A DNA stretch of 64,000 nt, from positions 35,837,501-35,901,500 of the forward strand of contig JASDFA010000010.1 of the NCBI GenBank assembly GCA_035772735.1, given 5' to 3'. This document shows positions 1 through 9,463 of the stretch, in pieces. Source of the DNA: Datura wrightii (lineage: Eukaryota; Streptophyta; Magnoliopsida; Solanales; Solanaceae). The notes under the pieces were generated by a model. The model searched no databases, was not told where the DNA came from, and saw only the letters and a program-made list of their open reading frames with translations. Positions within the stretch are counted from its first letter, which is position 1. Each line of letters begins with the position of its first letter. The position numbers and the translations under genes are program-made.

Positions 1-115
1 GCCAGTGTTCAACAGAGATTAAATCTGCAAAATACAGGCTAAGACCAAGTTGTCAACACTAATAAAATAACAATATAGTAAATTAACACTTAAGACAAAT
101 TCACCAATTGCCAGT

Positions 116-132
116 CCCCGGCAATGGCGCCA
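116..132 (-). other. Primer-binding site of AT1, tRNA-Asp type
   Basis: The plus strand reads CCCCGGCAATGGCGCCA. That is the 3' end of plant tRNA-Asp with one difference (AAT for AAC), so the minus strand is complementary to the tRNA. It lies 6 bases from the LTR end. Confidence 0.85.
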
Positions 133-138
133 AAAACT

Positions 139-1550
139 TGTTTGGTGGTTTTGCTTTGGTATAAAACTACACGGAAGTGCACGTGGTCGAACAAGTAGTA
201 AAGTGGCTTAAGTAAGCCAAGTATCGATCCCACAGGGACTGGGATAAGGTAACGAACTACTCAAGTGTTACTATATTTAAATTTTAACAATGAAGACAAC
301 AGTGTAACCAAGAGTTTGATATTTTTGGGTTCTAAATTTTATGCTAAGTCTAAAACAAATATCTAATGTGAGTCTGAACTATACTAAGGTTAAATGAACA
401 TGTAATGAAATTAATTATCAATATAATTTGGTTAACCTTTCCTCCGGTTGCTAGTCAAGAACTATTGCTAATAGATTAAAACTCTCGTATTTAACCCAAC
501 TTAAGAATCATGAACCGTCCACCTACATTTCTGTGATTAAACGAAATTCATGTTGTAGCCATATAAACCCGGTTCCTAAATTGACTAATACGACCTTTAG
601 GTATATTTCTATCCTGAAGGTAAATCAATTCTCAATTTTCCCAAACCAAGAAAAGATCATATCCTATTGATTCACAACTTTTCAATTTCTTGCTCCCTCG
701 AGTGAAACCGGACTTCTTAGATATACATTAACATAGGCCACACATTAATGCAGTAAGAACAATAATCAATAGAACAACAATGGAAGAAAAGATGAAAAAC
801 CAACTTAATCAACAATCACATTTCAATACACTTGTTCTTAACCTCAGCAAGAAGAGGAATTAGCCACTCATTTGTGGATTAAACATCGTTAAATGAGTGT
901 TAAGCATACAAGCAATTCAATTCAAGGAGAAGGAAAGAGAGAAAAACCCTGATAATTTCGTCCCCTCAACTGCCTGTAACCCACGTTCTTGCTCCACCAA
1001 GTTAGAATATTGAAAAATGAACCTAAGTGTTCTATTTATACTAGTGGGAATTTTTCCTGGAATAACAAGCAACGTGTCACGGAGTGCATCGCGGAGCACT
1101 GCCTCCATGACACGCCACCGACGCGGACCCTCACTGGAAATTGGGGGTCCAGGTAATGAGGCCCAACGTGGCACGGCGTGCAACGCGGAGCTAGGCCACC
1201 GTGCCACGGACCCAACGTGAACCCTCACTTGAAATTGGCCAAAAATTCCCTATCCAGGCAGAAGGCCTCCGCGATGGAAGCGTGACACGGCTCCATCGCG
1301 GAGCCTCTTTATTTTGTGCCTTCCAGTGCCTTGTCCTTTGCTCACATCCGAGTGCAACCCCGATCTATTCCAATATGCATTTTAGCTTCCCAAAATTACA
1401 TTTTACCTGCAAAACAATGCTAATCATGTTGGTTAGTATAAATTCACATTTTATTACCAATCACATGAGAATGTATAAACATTGATAGATAAACAAGGCT
1501 AAAATGACACATTTGAGTATCACTTGGGCATATAAATTTGCCCAAGATCA
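139..1550 (-). repeat. 5' LTR of AT1 (1412 bp)
   Basis: Read on the minus strand the LTR starts TGATCTTGGGC and ends CAAACA, next to the primer site. A hairpin at 1523-1546 (CTTGGGCA / TGCCCAAG type arms) sits at the element-5' end. The reverse of TATAAATAG is at 1032-1040. GC-rich CGTGTCACGGAG and ATCGCGGAG units occupy 1066-1305, including a perfect 11-bp inverted repeat (1267-1277 with 1293-1303). The small ORFs in this LTR have no recognisable product. Confidence 0.85.
1032..1040 (-). promoter_or_regulatory. TATA box in AT1 LTR
   Basis: TATAAATAG on the minus strand, 510 bases from the element-5' end of the LTR. The same motif sits 509-511 bases in for the other three Athila-like LTRs of the window. 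Confidence 0.7.
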
Positions 1551-1630
1551 ATAGCCTACGCCTCCAGAGAGCTCAGAGTTCATGAAAAGAATTATTCGAC
1601 TCATGACTTGGAGTTGGAGACGGTGGTGTT
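1551..1630 (+). pseudogene. RNase H fragment of chromovirus A
   Basis: About 27 codons in frame +1 from 1551 encode the stretch containing HEKN and HDLELE, the part of a Ty3/gypsy RNase H that holds the catalytic glutamate. Element B has the same stretch near 21890-21950. The frame continues after AT2 at 14277 (ALKIW). The fragment is trapped between AT1 (ending 1550) and AT2 (starting 1631), with GTGTT at 1626-1630 as one copy of the AT2 target duplication. Confidence 0.8.
1626..1630. repeat. Target-site duplication GTGTT, left copy (AT2)
   Basis: GTGTT directly abuts the AT2 LTR at 1631. The identical pentamer abuts the other end of AT2 at 14272-14276. Confidence 0.9.
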
Positions 1631-3036
1631 TGTTCGGACCAAAGTACACACAAGTGCATGTGGTCGTACAAGTAGTAAAATGGCTTTATTTCAAGCCGAG
1701 TATCTATCCCATAGGGACTGAATTATGGTAGTAATTATCCTAATTGTTAGTGAACGATATTGCTATGAAGGTAGACAACCAAACAAGTAATGTTTTATGA
1801 GTCAATATTAATAGTTAATAAGAACCTAAGTAAAGATTGCAAATTAAAGTCTGAACAATAGCAATGAACAAGCTAAGGTTAAGGAACATGCAGGGATGTA
1901 ATTGATTAATTAGAATCAGTCAATCTTCTCTTCGGTTGTTAGTCAAGAATTAATAACCTATGAATTTGATCTTTCGACTCCTCTCCAATTAAAGAATCAT
2001 GAGACTTACATTACATATTTCTGTGATGCAAAACCCCATGCTCTAGCCATACATGACAAATTCCGTAAATGACTAATATAACATTACAAATATATTTCTA
2101 TTCTGAATGTAAATCTTCTCTCTATTTTCTCAACTAAGAAAAGATCATATTCCACCAATTCACATCTATCCAACTAATTTCCCTTTCAGAATCAAAATTG
2201 GAATTCTAGGATATACATTAACATTGGCCAAACATTAACATAGTAAAAACAAGAATTGATAGAACAACCATTGTAGAGAAGATGAAAACTGAAATAATTA
2301 TTAATTACATTCCTCTACAATTATCCTTAACCTCAGCAAGAGGTGAATTAGCCACTCATTTGTGGATTAAACATCTTCAAACAAGTAGAATTCAAACAAG
2401 CAATTGAAATTAAAGAGAAAAAGGAAGAGAATTAACCCTAGAAATTCTTCCTCTCACGCCTGCTAACCACGTTCTTGCTCCAAAAATGTCAGATTTTTAA
2501 AAATAAAACCTAAGTGTGCTATTTATACTAGTGAGAATTTTTCCCGGAATAACTGTCAACGTCGCACGGAGCGTATCGCGGAGCATCACTTCCATGCCAC
2601 GGCCCTATCGCGGACCTCCACTGGAACTCAGCTCCCAGGTAAATGCACTTCAGCGTGGCACGACGTGCATCGCGGAGCCTCACCTCTGTGCCACGGTGCC
2701 ATCGCGCACCTCCACTGAAATTTGACATAAAATTCCCCTCTATGAAGACTGCCTCCGCGATGGTAGCATGACACGGAGCCATCGCGGAGCCCCTATTTTG
2801 GCCAATTTTCCTTGTCAACTTCTGCTTCTTGCTTCCGAGTCCATTTCCACACTTCACCAACTTGTAGATTAGCTTCCAAAAATTCCTTCTAGACTGCAAA
2901 ACAGCACTAATCATTTTGGTTAGTATAACTCCACATTTACATACAAATCACATGAAAATGCACACATAAAAGTAGATAAACAAGTAGAAATGAAGTATTA
3001 GAGTATCACTTGGGCATGGAATTATGCCCAAGATCA
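1631..3036 (-). repeat. 3' LTR of AT2 (1406 bp)
   Basis: It matches 12860-14271 along its whole length, with scattered differences. The minus strand begins TGATCTTGGGC and ends CCGAACA. The terminal hairpin is at 3009-3032. The GC-rich inverted repeat (2753-2763 with 2779-2789) is perfect in this copy. ORFs at 2516-2914 on both strands lie wholly inside the LTR and are not genes. Confidence 0.92.
2519..2527 (-). promoter_or_regulatory. TATA box in AT2 3' LTR
   Basis: TATAAATAG on the minus strand, 509 bases from the element-5' end of the LTR. Confidence 0.65.
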
Positions 3037-3040
3037 CTTA

Positions 3041-3051
3041 CCCCACACTTA
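3041..3051 (-). other. Polypurine tract of AT2 next to 3' LTR
   Basis: The minus strand reads TAAGTGTGGGG and then TAAG, ending at the first base of the LTR (3036). This is the expected place for the plus-strand primer. The plus-strand 11-mer CCCCACACTTA recurs at 4776 and 6162. Confidence 0.65.
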
Positions 3052-4534
3052 AAACCTTGTTCATCCTCGAGCAATACTTTCACATTTCATGCAATTTAAA
3101 CACACGCATAGCTAATTTGGTGCAACCATTCAAGCTACGGCTAAAGGACTATTTAAGATAGCAAATCATCAAGAGAGCATGCATGGTTTCATCAATAAAA
3201 TGAAGTACACCACATTAAGACCTCCTAACCTCAAGAATTGATTCTCGATCTTGGAAAACTCGTGCAAATCAACTGATCAAGACATCCGACACGAACTTTA
3301 TCTCTCGTCAAGCATGTGCCCTCGCAACACAAGGGAGTTACCCCATGTTCACTCATAAAATTTCCAAAGCATTATATGTGGGGGTATGTAAATAAGGTTA
3401 CACTCACTCTCCAAAAGAATTCACATGCATCATGGCATGAACCATAAGCTTGCCCTTAGTGTTTCACTCCACTAATTTAAGGATGCGTGATGTAAGATCA
3501 CGTAGGACTTAATGGGTTGTAATGTAAGCTAAGGAACTAGTAAATACTGGGCTACCAATAATAGTAACTAGCTTCCCTAAGATCTTTTAATACATCCCAC
3601 CTTCATTACGGGCATTGCTTCTTCCTCAGTCCTCTCACTCTTGAATTTTCTCTTTGTTTTTGTTCTCATTTCTTTAGGCACACTCGACTTACTAGCAAAG
3701 AGTATTTAAGAAACTTTTTTTATTCATTAATTTTCTTACTCTCTACTATTAATTTATCAATTCCAAACAAGTGCACCTTTGACCTTTTCTTTAACTTTCA
3801 CAACTTCCGCTTTCCCTTCCGTTTCAAACTTCTCACTCCTTCACTCTTTGGGAAATTTTTTTTTCTTAAGCGCTTAGGAGTTTTGGATAAAATTAATGGC
3901 TAATAAAAATAAGGGATTAAGCTCTGTTTGTATCTATCAAAGAATAGGCTAAAGGCTCAATGGGGCTATCTAGGATTTAACATTCATGGTGGGTAAGATA
4001 AGGGAGAAACTTTCGGTTCATTCGAAGAAATGCCTACATCCTTTCCTACAATCCTCATCCTTCATTTCATTTAGTATACACACCAGGCAAGTTCTAGACA
4101 CTTCACAATAGCATGGAATAGTCGAAACCTCACACTCACTGCACATGCTCAACTTAAGACATATTCACAGACTCTTCATTCAGTTAATTACAAGAATTCA
4201 CTAATTAAGCCTTGATCACACCGAATCGAATTCTAGGGCCTAGGTATGTCAACATGTTTAACACATTTGCATGCTTCCATACGAATCACACTTGCATCTT
4301 ACAATCATGTGTAACACGTAACAAGAATGTTGAATAATTAATTAGCTACATGTTGGGAAAACAAACGAAAGAAAGAAAAAGAAAAAATCTAATCCTATCG
4401 ACTAAATTTTCCTTAAGACGGTGGTCATCCATCCATCATAGGGAACAGTCGTTGTCTACGACATTGGTTCAAGGGGACTATTCTCGAAAAAAGAACCGAA
4501 AATAAAAACCGAGAAACCCAAACAAAAAAATTTT

Positions 4535-4640
4535 GATAGAAAAAAAATTAAATATAATTGAAAAATTTACAATTTCGATAGAAAAAAAATTAAATATAAT
4601 TGAAAAATTTACACATCACAGAAAATTTACACATCACACA
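4535..4640. repeat. A-rich tandem repeats, 42-bp and 18-bp units
   Basis: A 42-bp unit beginning GATAGAAAAAAAATTAAAT occurs at 4535 and again at 4577. A shorter AAAATTTACACATCACA unit follows twice, near 4604 and 4622. The short ORF over this stretch is a product of the repeat. Confidence 0.85.
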
Positions 4641-4775
4641 CAGCAGCAACAGCTAAATATACACCAACTACCACAATTTAATCAGTTGCATAACATGAAA
4701 CACAGAGTCACAGGGTCACAATTAGCACAATCCACAAAAAACACAGAAACAACAGGTAGCACCTAACTACTCCCA

Positions 4776-4786
4776 CCCCACACTTA
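4776..4786 (-). other. PPT-like TAAGTGTGGGG, downstream of extra ORF (AT2)
   Basis: Exact CCCCACACTTA on the plus strand, about 70 bases beyond the stop of the extra ORF. The same motif is in the same place in element F at 52906-52916. Confidence 0.6.
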
Positions 4787-4857
4787 ATCGGAACACTGTC
4801 CCCAGTGTTCACATAGTTGAAATTTAAAAACAAAGTTTGGGTGGTGAAACTCCCTGA

Positions 4858-6125
4858 TCAATCAAAATATTCAATCTCTTCATCAGGTGCCAACGCCTCA
4901 TATCCAAGATCAGAATCGTCCCCGCCGTGCTCGTCTGACTCAATGTCTGAGTCCTTCCTGCGTGTTTCCTCATCAGTAGGGACGTCATCATCCACAGGCT
5001 CTACAAATGCGGGCCCCACTCGGCATAAAGCTCGGGCATTCTCATTGAATGGATAATCCATTTGGAGTTGCCACAACTCATCCTCCGTTGCAGGCCTTCC
5101 ACCGATGTGCAGCTGCAACATCTGGATCCCATACATTCGGGACATGTATTGATCATCCCGAGCATGTCGCTCGGCTAGTGTAAGCACAGGCCCATATGTA
5201 GAATCAGGTGACTTAGTTTTAGTAACTTCCAAAGCACGCCTGTCAAGATGAGGGATGTAGTCCAGGGCCTCTTCCTCAATACCGTGGCCCCTCAAGAAAG
5301 TGGTGAGAAGACCACCAAACCCATACCGATGCCCCTGATGCAGTCGGGCTCTCTTCATGGTGGAGATGATCACCGCCCCAACATTAATTTCCAGCCCTTT
5401 CATCAGTGCATAAACCAGACAAACTCTATCCCGGGTGACATCAATCATGTGCACCCCCGGATCAGACACGAGCAAACTATATTCAACCATATCCGAGCCT
5501 CTCTGTTCATCTGGGAATAGGGTAATGTCTGGTGGTAGTCCCTTTCCTTGTGCTAACCCCACCTGGCTGTCGATCGAGCTCCACATAAGGTATGTTTGAT
5601 ATCCGCGTATGGTAGTGTGATGTTCAGCTGGCGGAGTACATGAGCGTCCGTGTCCCGCGCCCCCAGGATTGCATTTAAATGGTGTGGTTCAAAGGTGACC
5701 ACCTGCCCTCTGATCTTGATGGTGTGGCTGCGCAAAGTCGGGTTCTAGTTAGCATAGAATTCCCGGATAAGACGGAGATTGCACTCTCTGGGTTCTTCAA
5801 AAATGAAGTTTAGCCTAGCAGTGTCAATTCTATGTAGAATCTGCGAGAATTCCTGTGCTAGTGGTTCCCGTGCTATCTGTTCCTCTGGGAAGTACTTGGT
5901 TTCCTTGTGTTTAGAATACCATTTCTTCCCTTCATCTGTCACCCATCTATTTCCATACTGTCGGTGATTCCCTCGAGGAACCGCTGGTGCTGCTGGTACT
6001 GCTGCCCCGATTCTCATTCTTTTTCTGCTGGCACCAGATGTGGATGCGCCCTTGCCTTTGTCCTGCCTTCCAGACATTTGTCCTGTGCATTCAAAAACAT
6101 ACAGTTCAAATGTTATTTGAGGCAT
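4858..6125 (-). pseudogene. Extra (envelope-like position) ORF of AT2, broken
   Basis: The three frame pieces 5745-6125, 5553-5735 and 4858-5586 line up with the unbroken 410-residue ORF of element F (52984-54216). The family resembles the plant 'putative transposon protein / envelope-like' domain found in Athila-type elements; I recall this as Pfam Transpos_RTV but could not check. Shared landmarks are RQDKGKGASTSG near the N-terminus, EFYAN, HTIKIRG, LNAILGA and an acidic tail ending EEIEYFD. Breaks here are a TAG where F has a tryptophan codon after EFYAN, and frameshifts near 5550-5590. The likely start is the ATG at 6077, matching F; an ATG at 6125 is also in frame. No membrane segment or signal peptide is evident. 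Confidence 0.75.
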
Positions 6126-6161
6126 AGTTGGCTACGACTAAGGTTGGGCTTAATTTGATCA

Positions 6162-6172
6162 CCCCACACTTA
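6162..6172 (-). other. PPT-like TAAGTGTGGGG, upstream of extra ORF (AT2)
   Basis: Exact CCCCACACTTA on the plus strand, about 85 bases before the extra-ORF start. It is repeated in the same position in F (54287-54297). Confidence 0.6.
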
Positions 6173-7362
6173 GTCGTTAGCCGCAGCCAACACTATTCGA
6201 CAAGAACATTCATGTTTTTCTTTTTTTTTTTTAATTTTCAGTTCTTAATTCCCAACATGCTCAGTGCATTCATACAAGTCGATGGAGCAATGTCTTTGTA
6301 CTACTCAGACTTCATACAATGAATTATGAAAATTCCTCCATCGATTCAATTATATAATCATGAGCACATTGCAATTTGCGCACAACAACCTATGATAATT
6401 CTCTATTTTCATCCCCCGAAAATCCATCTTCTACCATAACATAATCCACTTCAATAACAATATGTTTCAATTCAAACAACATGCACAACCCAAAATATCT
6501 ACCTTTTAACTCATTTCTTATTCTTCCTATTTCAATTCTCAACCCTAGTTATCAACATCGAAAGAATTTTAACGAATCATGTAACTATTGAGTTAATTTA
6601 ATCACATCGATCATATGAACATCATTAATCCATAACTCAATTGATTACAAACTTATTAATCACTTAGGGCAAAGTTTCATCACAAAAACATGTTCATGAA
6701 TCAAAATATTTAGCAATAATGGGAAGAAATTCGAGAACATACCTTTATTTTGATGAAATCGAAGAAGATTCGAAGAAATTTGCTCACTAGGTCCGTGGCA
6801 CGTTGAGGGAGAAGGGGTTTTGGGGTGTTTTCCGCGGAGGGTGTGAAGAAATGGGGAAAAATTAAGGGATTTGGGGTTAAAAAGGGGGATTTCGCGCGAG
6901 TTTACCCGGTGACCCGAGGTGACCTGACGCGAAATAAGCCTCAACGTGTCACAAAGGCCATCGCGAAGGCCATGCTCTGTGACATGGAGCCATGGCGGAG
7001 GCTCACTGGAAATTGTAAAAATTTCGAAATAAGCCTCAACGTGTCACGGAGGGTAACACGTAGACCCTCCTCCGTAACACGGAGCCAACGCGAGAGCTCA
7101 CTGGAAATTTCTCCAAGTTTTATTTTCTTACCTTGTTTTTTCCATTGCGCGCTTTTGTATTTTGACCCTCCATTTCACCTGAAAATCATTCAACCATAAA
7201 AAATTTGTTAGAAATCATAGGTTGCCTCTCAACTATTGCCAGCTCTTTTTTTATCTTTGTTTCTTTTTTTTTCAATAATCCTAACTACTCTATTACATCA
7301 CATTCACGGGTTGCCTCACGTGCAGCGCCTGGTTTACTATCGCGGCTCGACGCTGTTCATCC
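6173..7362 (-). other. Spacer between pol and the extra ORF of AT2
   Basis: The part from 6173 to 6780 is AT-rich, and from about 6790 to 7110 it is GC-richer with LTR-like repeats. On the minus strand AAAG then GTATGT (6742-6737) resembles a 5' splice donor, and CACAG just before the extra-ORF ATG (near 6083) resembles an acceptor. A 94-residue ORF at 6660-6944 matches nothing I recognise and could be leader sequence. Confidence 0.4.
6931..7109 (-). repeat. Internal two-unit array related to the Athila LTR upstream region
   Basis: Two units, 6931-7014 and 7026-7109 (95-bp period), each begin GAAATAAGCCTCAACGTGTC and end CACTGGAAATT on the plus strand. The same words occur in the same orientation in the minus-strand LTRs (for example 1066-1241) and inverted in the solo LTR (15200-15330). 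Confidence 0.7.
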
Positions 7363-8491
7363 TTAATCATCTACTAAAGTGATAGACATCTTCTCTCGAA
7401 TAATATCTTTACACCAGTAATTCTTACATCTCTGCCTGTTAACCAAAAATGTGGCACTTTTATCCTCTTGCCACAATTCCACTACCCCGTGTGGGGTCAT
7501 TCTCACAACTTCAAACGGCCCTGACCACTTGGACCGCAACTTCCCTGGGAAGAGTTTCAACCTCGAATTGAACAACAGCACTTTTTGCCTTGGGTCAAAG
7601 ATCCGATGCACCATATGCCTGTCGTGCCACCTTTTAGTTTTCTCCTTGTAGCATTTAGCACTTTCATAGGCGTGCCATCGAAACTCATCTAATTCGCTCA
7701 GCTGCATCAACCTCTTCTTTCCTGCTAGCTCCAGATCCATATTTAGCTTTCTTACGGCCCAAAAAGCTCGATGTTCCAGCTCCACAGGTAGATGGCATTT
7801 CTTTCCATAAACCAATTTGTATGGAGAAGTCCCAATGGGTGTCTTGTATGCAGTTCTGTAAGCCCACAACACATCGTCAAGTTTTCTTGCCTAATCAATT
7901 CGTTGTGCATTCACTTTTTTCTGTAGAATCTGCTTAATCTCCCTACTTGACACCTCCACTTGCCCGCTAGTTTGGGGATGATACGCTGTCGCCACCTTGT
8001 GCCGCACCCCATACTTAGCTAGAAAGTTTCTAAAACCTACATTCACAAAATGAGCCACTCAGTCACTGATAATAGCTCGGGGCGTACCGAACCTGGTGAA
8101 AATTTGCTTTTTAACAAATTTCGTCACCACCTTGTTGTCGTTCCTGGGACAAGCTACTGCCTCGACCTACTTAGAAACATAGTCAACCACTACCAAGATG
8201 TAACGATTACCAAATGACGATGGAAACGGGCCCATAAAATCTACTCCCCATACATCAAAAACCTCAACTTCTAATATCTGATGTAGTGGCATCTCCTGTC
8301 TTTTACCTATTGTCCCTATTCTTTGACATCTATCACACATTTTGACATAGGCTATAGCGTCTCTGAACAGTGTAGGCCAAAAGAAACCTGACAATAGATC
8401 CTTGTGAGTTGTTCGCTCTCCTCCATGGTGCCCTCCATACAGTGATGAGTGACAACTCCTCAGTACTTCTGCAATCTGGCTCTGGAATGCA
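7363..8491 (-). pseudogene. Integrase region of AT2 pol, broken
   Basis: In element order: an HHCC zinc-finger remnant (GGHHGGERT, then CDRC near 8330); the catalytic core with the first aspartate in WGVDFMGPF (about 8255-8275), the second in an IISD motif near 8065 and the glutamate in a GQVE motif near 7960; and a C-terminal domain (7363-7872) containing KWSGPFEV. This is the Athila-type integrase arrangement, without a chromodomain. In-frame stops follow IISD and interrupt the piece between 7873 and 8166. The enzyme would insert the cDNA into host DNA but cannot be made from this copy. Confidence 0.85.
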
Positions 8492-9463
8492 TCATCTAAT
8501 CACTTGATCCGGTCTCTGCTTAAATAGATACGGCTCATCCCACATGTAATACCTAGAATCATGTCTCAGCTTCTTTCTTTGCTGAGCCATAGCCTCAGGT
8601 GGGTAGACTCCACTTACCAGGAAGTTCACAATATCTGTATACCAAGGGATTTCAGCTTCCCTTATTGCCAAGATTTGCTCATCGGGGAACTCTTCTCTGA
8701 TGCTATCACCTTCCTTCACATGCGAAAGATTTTCCAATCGCGATAGGGGATCTGCAGCTTGATTCTCGCTTCCCTTTCTGTCCCGAATCTCTAGATCAAA
8801 CTGTTGTAGCAACAATATCCATCTGATTAGCCTGGGCTCCACATCCTTCTTGCCAAACAAATACCGAATTGCTGCATGATCAGTATATACCACCACTTTC
8901 GAACCTACCGGGTAGGATCTGAATTTGTCAAATGCAAACACCAAAGCCAGCATCTCCTTTTTCGTGACTGTATAACTAACTTGGGCAGCGTCAAGCGTTT
9001 TTCTTGCATAATAAATGGAATGAAAAATTTTATTCCTCCGCTGCCCTAATACAGCTCCTACAGCCACGTCACTTGCATCACACATCAATTCAAAAGGATG
9101 TTCCCAATCCGGAGAAATGAGAATAGGCGCTTCCACAAGCTTCTGTTTTAGCTCCTCGAATGCTTCTACACAATCCTTGTCAAATTCGAACTTCACCTCT
9201 TTTTCTAGCAACCGGCATATCGGTCTAGAAATTTTTGAAAAGTTCTTGATGAACCGTCTGTAAAACCCTGCATGTCCGAGAAAACTGCGAACACCCTTCA
9301 TTGACACTGGTGGTGGTAGCTTTTCAATCACCTCAATCTTCGCACGATCGACTTCCAACCCCTTGCATGACACCTTATGTCCAAGGACGATACCCTCCTT
9401 GACTAAAAAGTGGCACTTCTCCCAGTTGAGCACTAGGTTTGAGTTTTCACATCGAGCTAACAC
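8492..9463 (-). pseudogene. RNase H domain and RT thumb of AT2 pol
   Basis: An open piece of 323 codons. The first third is the RT thumb/connection (HCHFL-type motif, LGHKVS, VRSFLGHAGFYRRFI). RNase H follows with the expected catalytic residues: the aspartate of MCDASD, the glutamate of KKEMLAL and the aspartate of YTDHAA. The tail DPLSRLENL is typical of Athila. RNase H removes the RNA strand during reverse transcription. The piece is separated from RT by a TAG at its 5' side and from integrase by a stop after DQVIR. Confidence 0.88.

Larger units (their letters stand above)
1..1550 (-). mobile_element. Athila-like LTR retrotransposon AT1, 5' LTR and leader only (runs off left edge)
   Basis: The element lies on the minus strand. 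Its 5' LTR is 139-1550, its primer site is 116-132 and its leader is 1-115; gag and pol would lie left of the window. The LTR layout matches AT2: the same terminal hairpin, the same TATA position and the same tRNA-Asp type primer site. It is inserted in the RNase H region of chromovirus A, whose reading frame resumes at 1551. The right-hand target duplication should be ATAGC (1551-1555), but its partner is outside the window. Confidence 0.85.
3037..4857 (-). other. Noncoding spacer between the extra ORF and 3' LTR of AT2
   Basis: There is no long ORF here. Its order and much of its sequence recur at 51329-52983 in element F, including the stretch around TGATGTAAGATCACGTAGG (3490-3508), so the spacer is a conserved part of the family. 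It contains two PPT-like TAAGTGTGGGG motifs and an A-rich short tandem repeat. The distal copy of the motif, next to the LTR, is the likely plus-strand primer. Confidence 0.7.

Noticed and set aside
917..1485. Overlapping ORFs of 67-103 codons on both strands
   Set aside because: They lie inside the AT1 LTR, depend on the GC-rich repeats and have no family resemblance.
2516..2914. 128-codon minus ORF and 69-codon plus ORF
   Set aside because: Both are inside the AT2 3' LTR. Similar frames recur at 13685-14149 in the other LTR, so they reflect LTR duplication and not genes.
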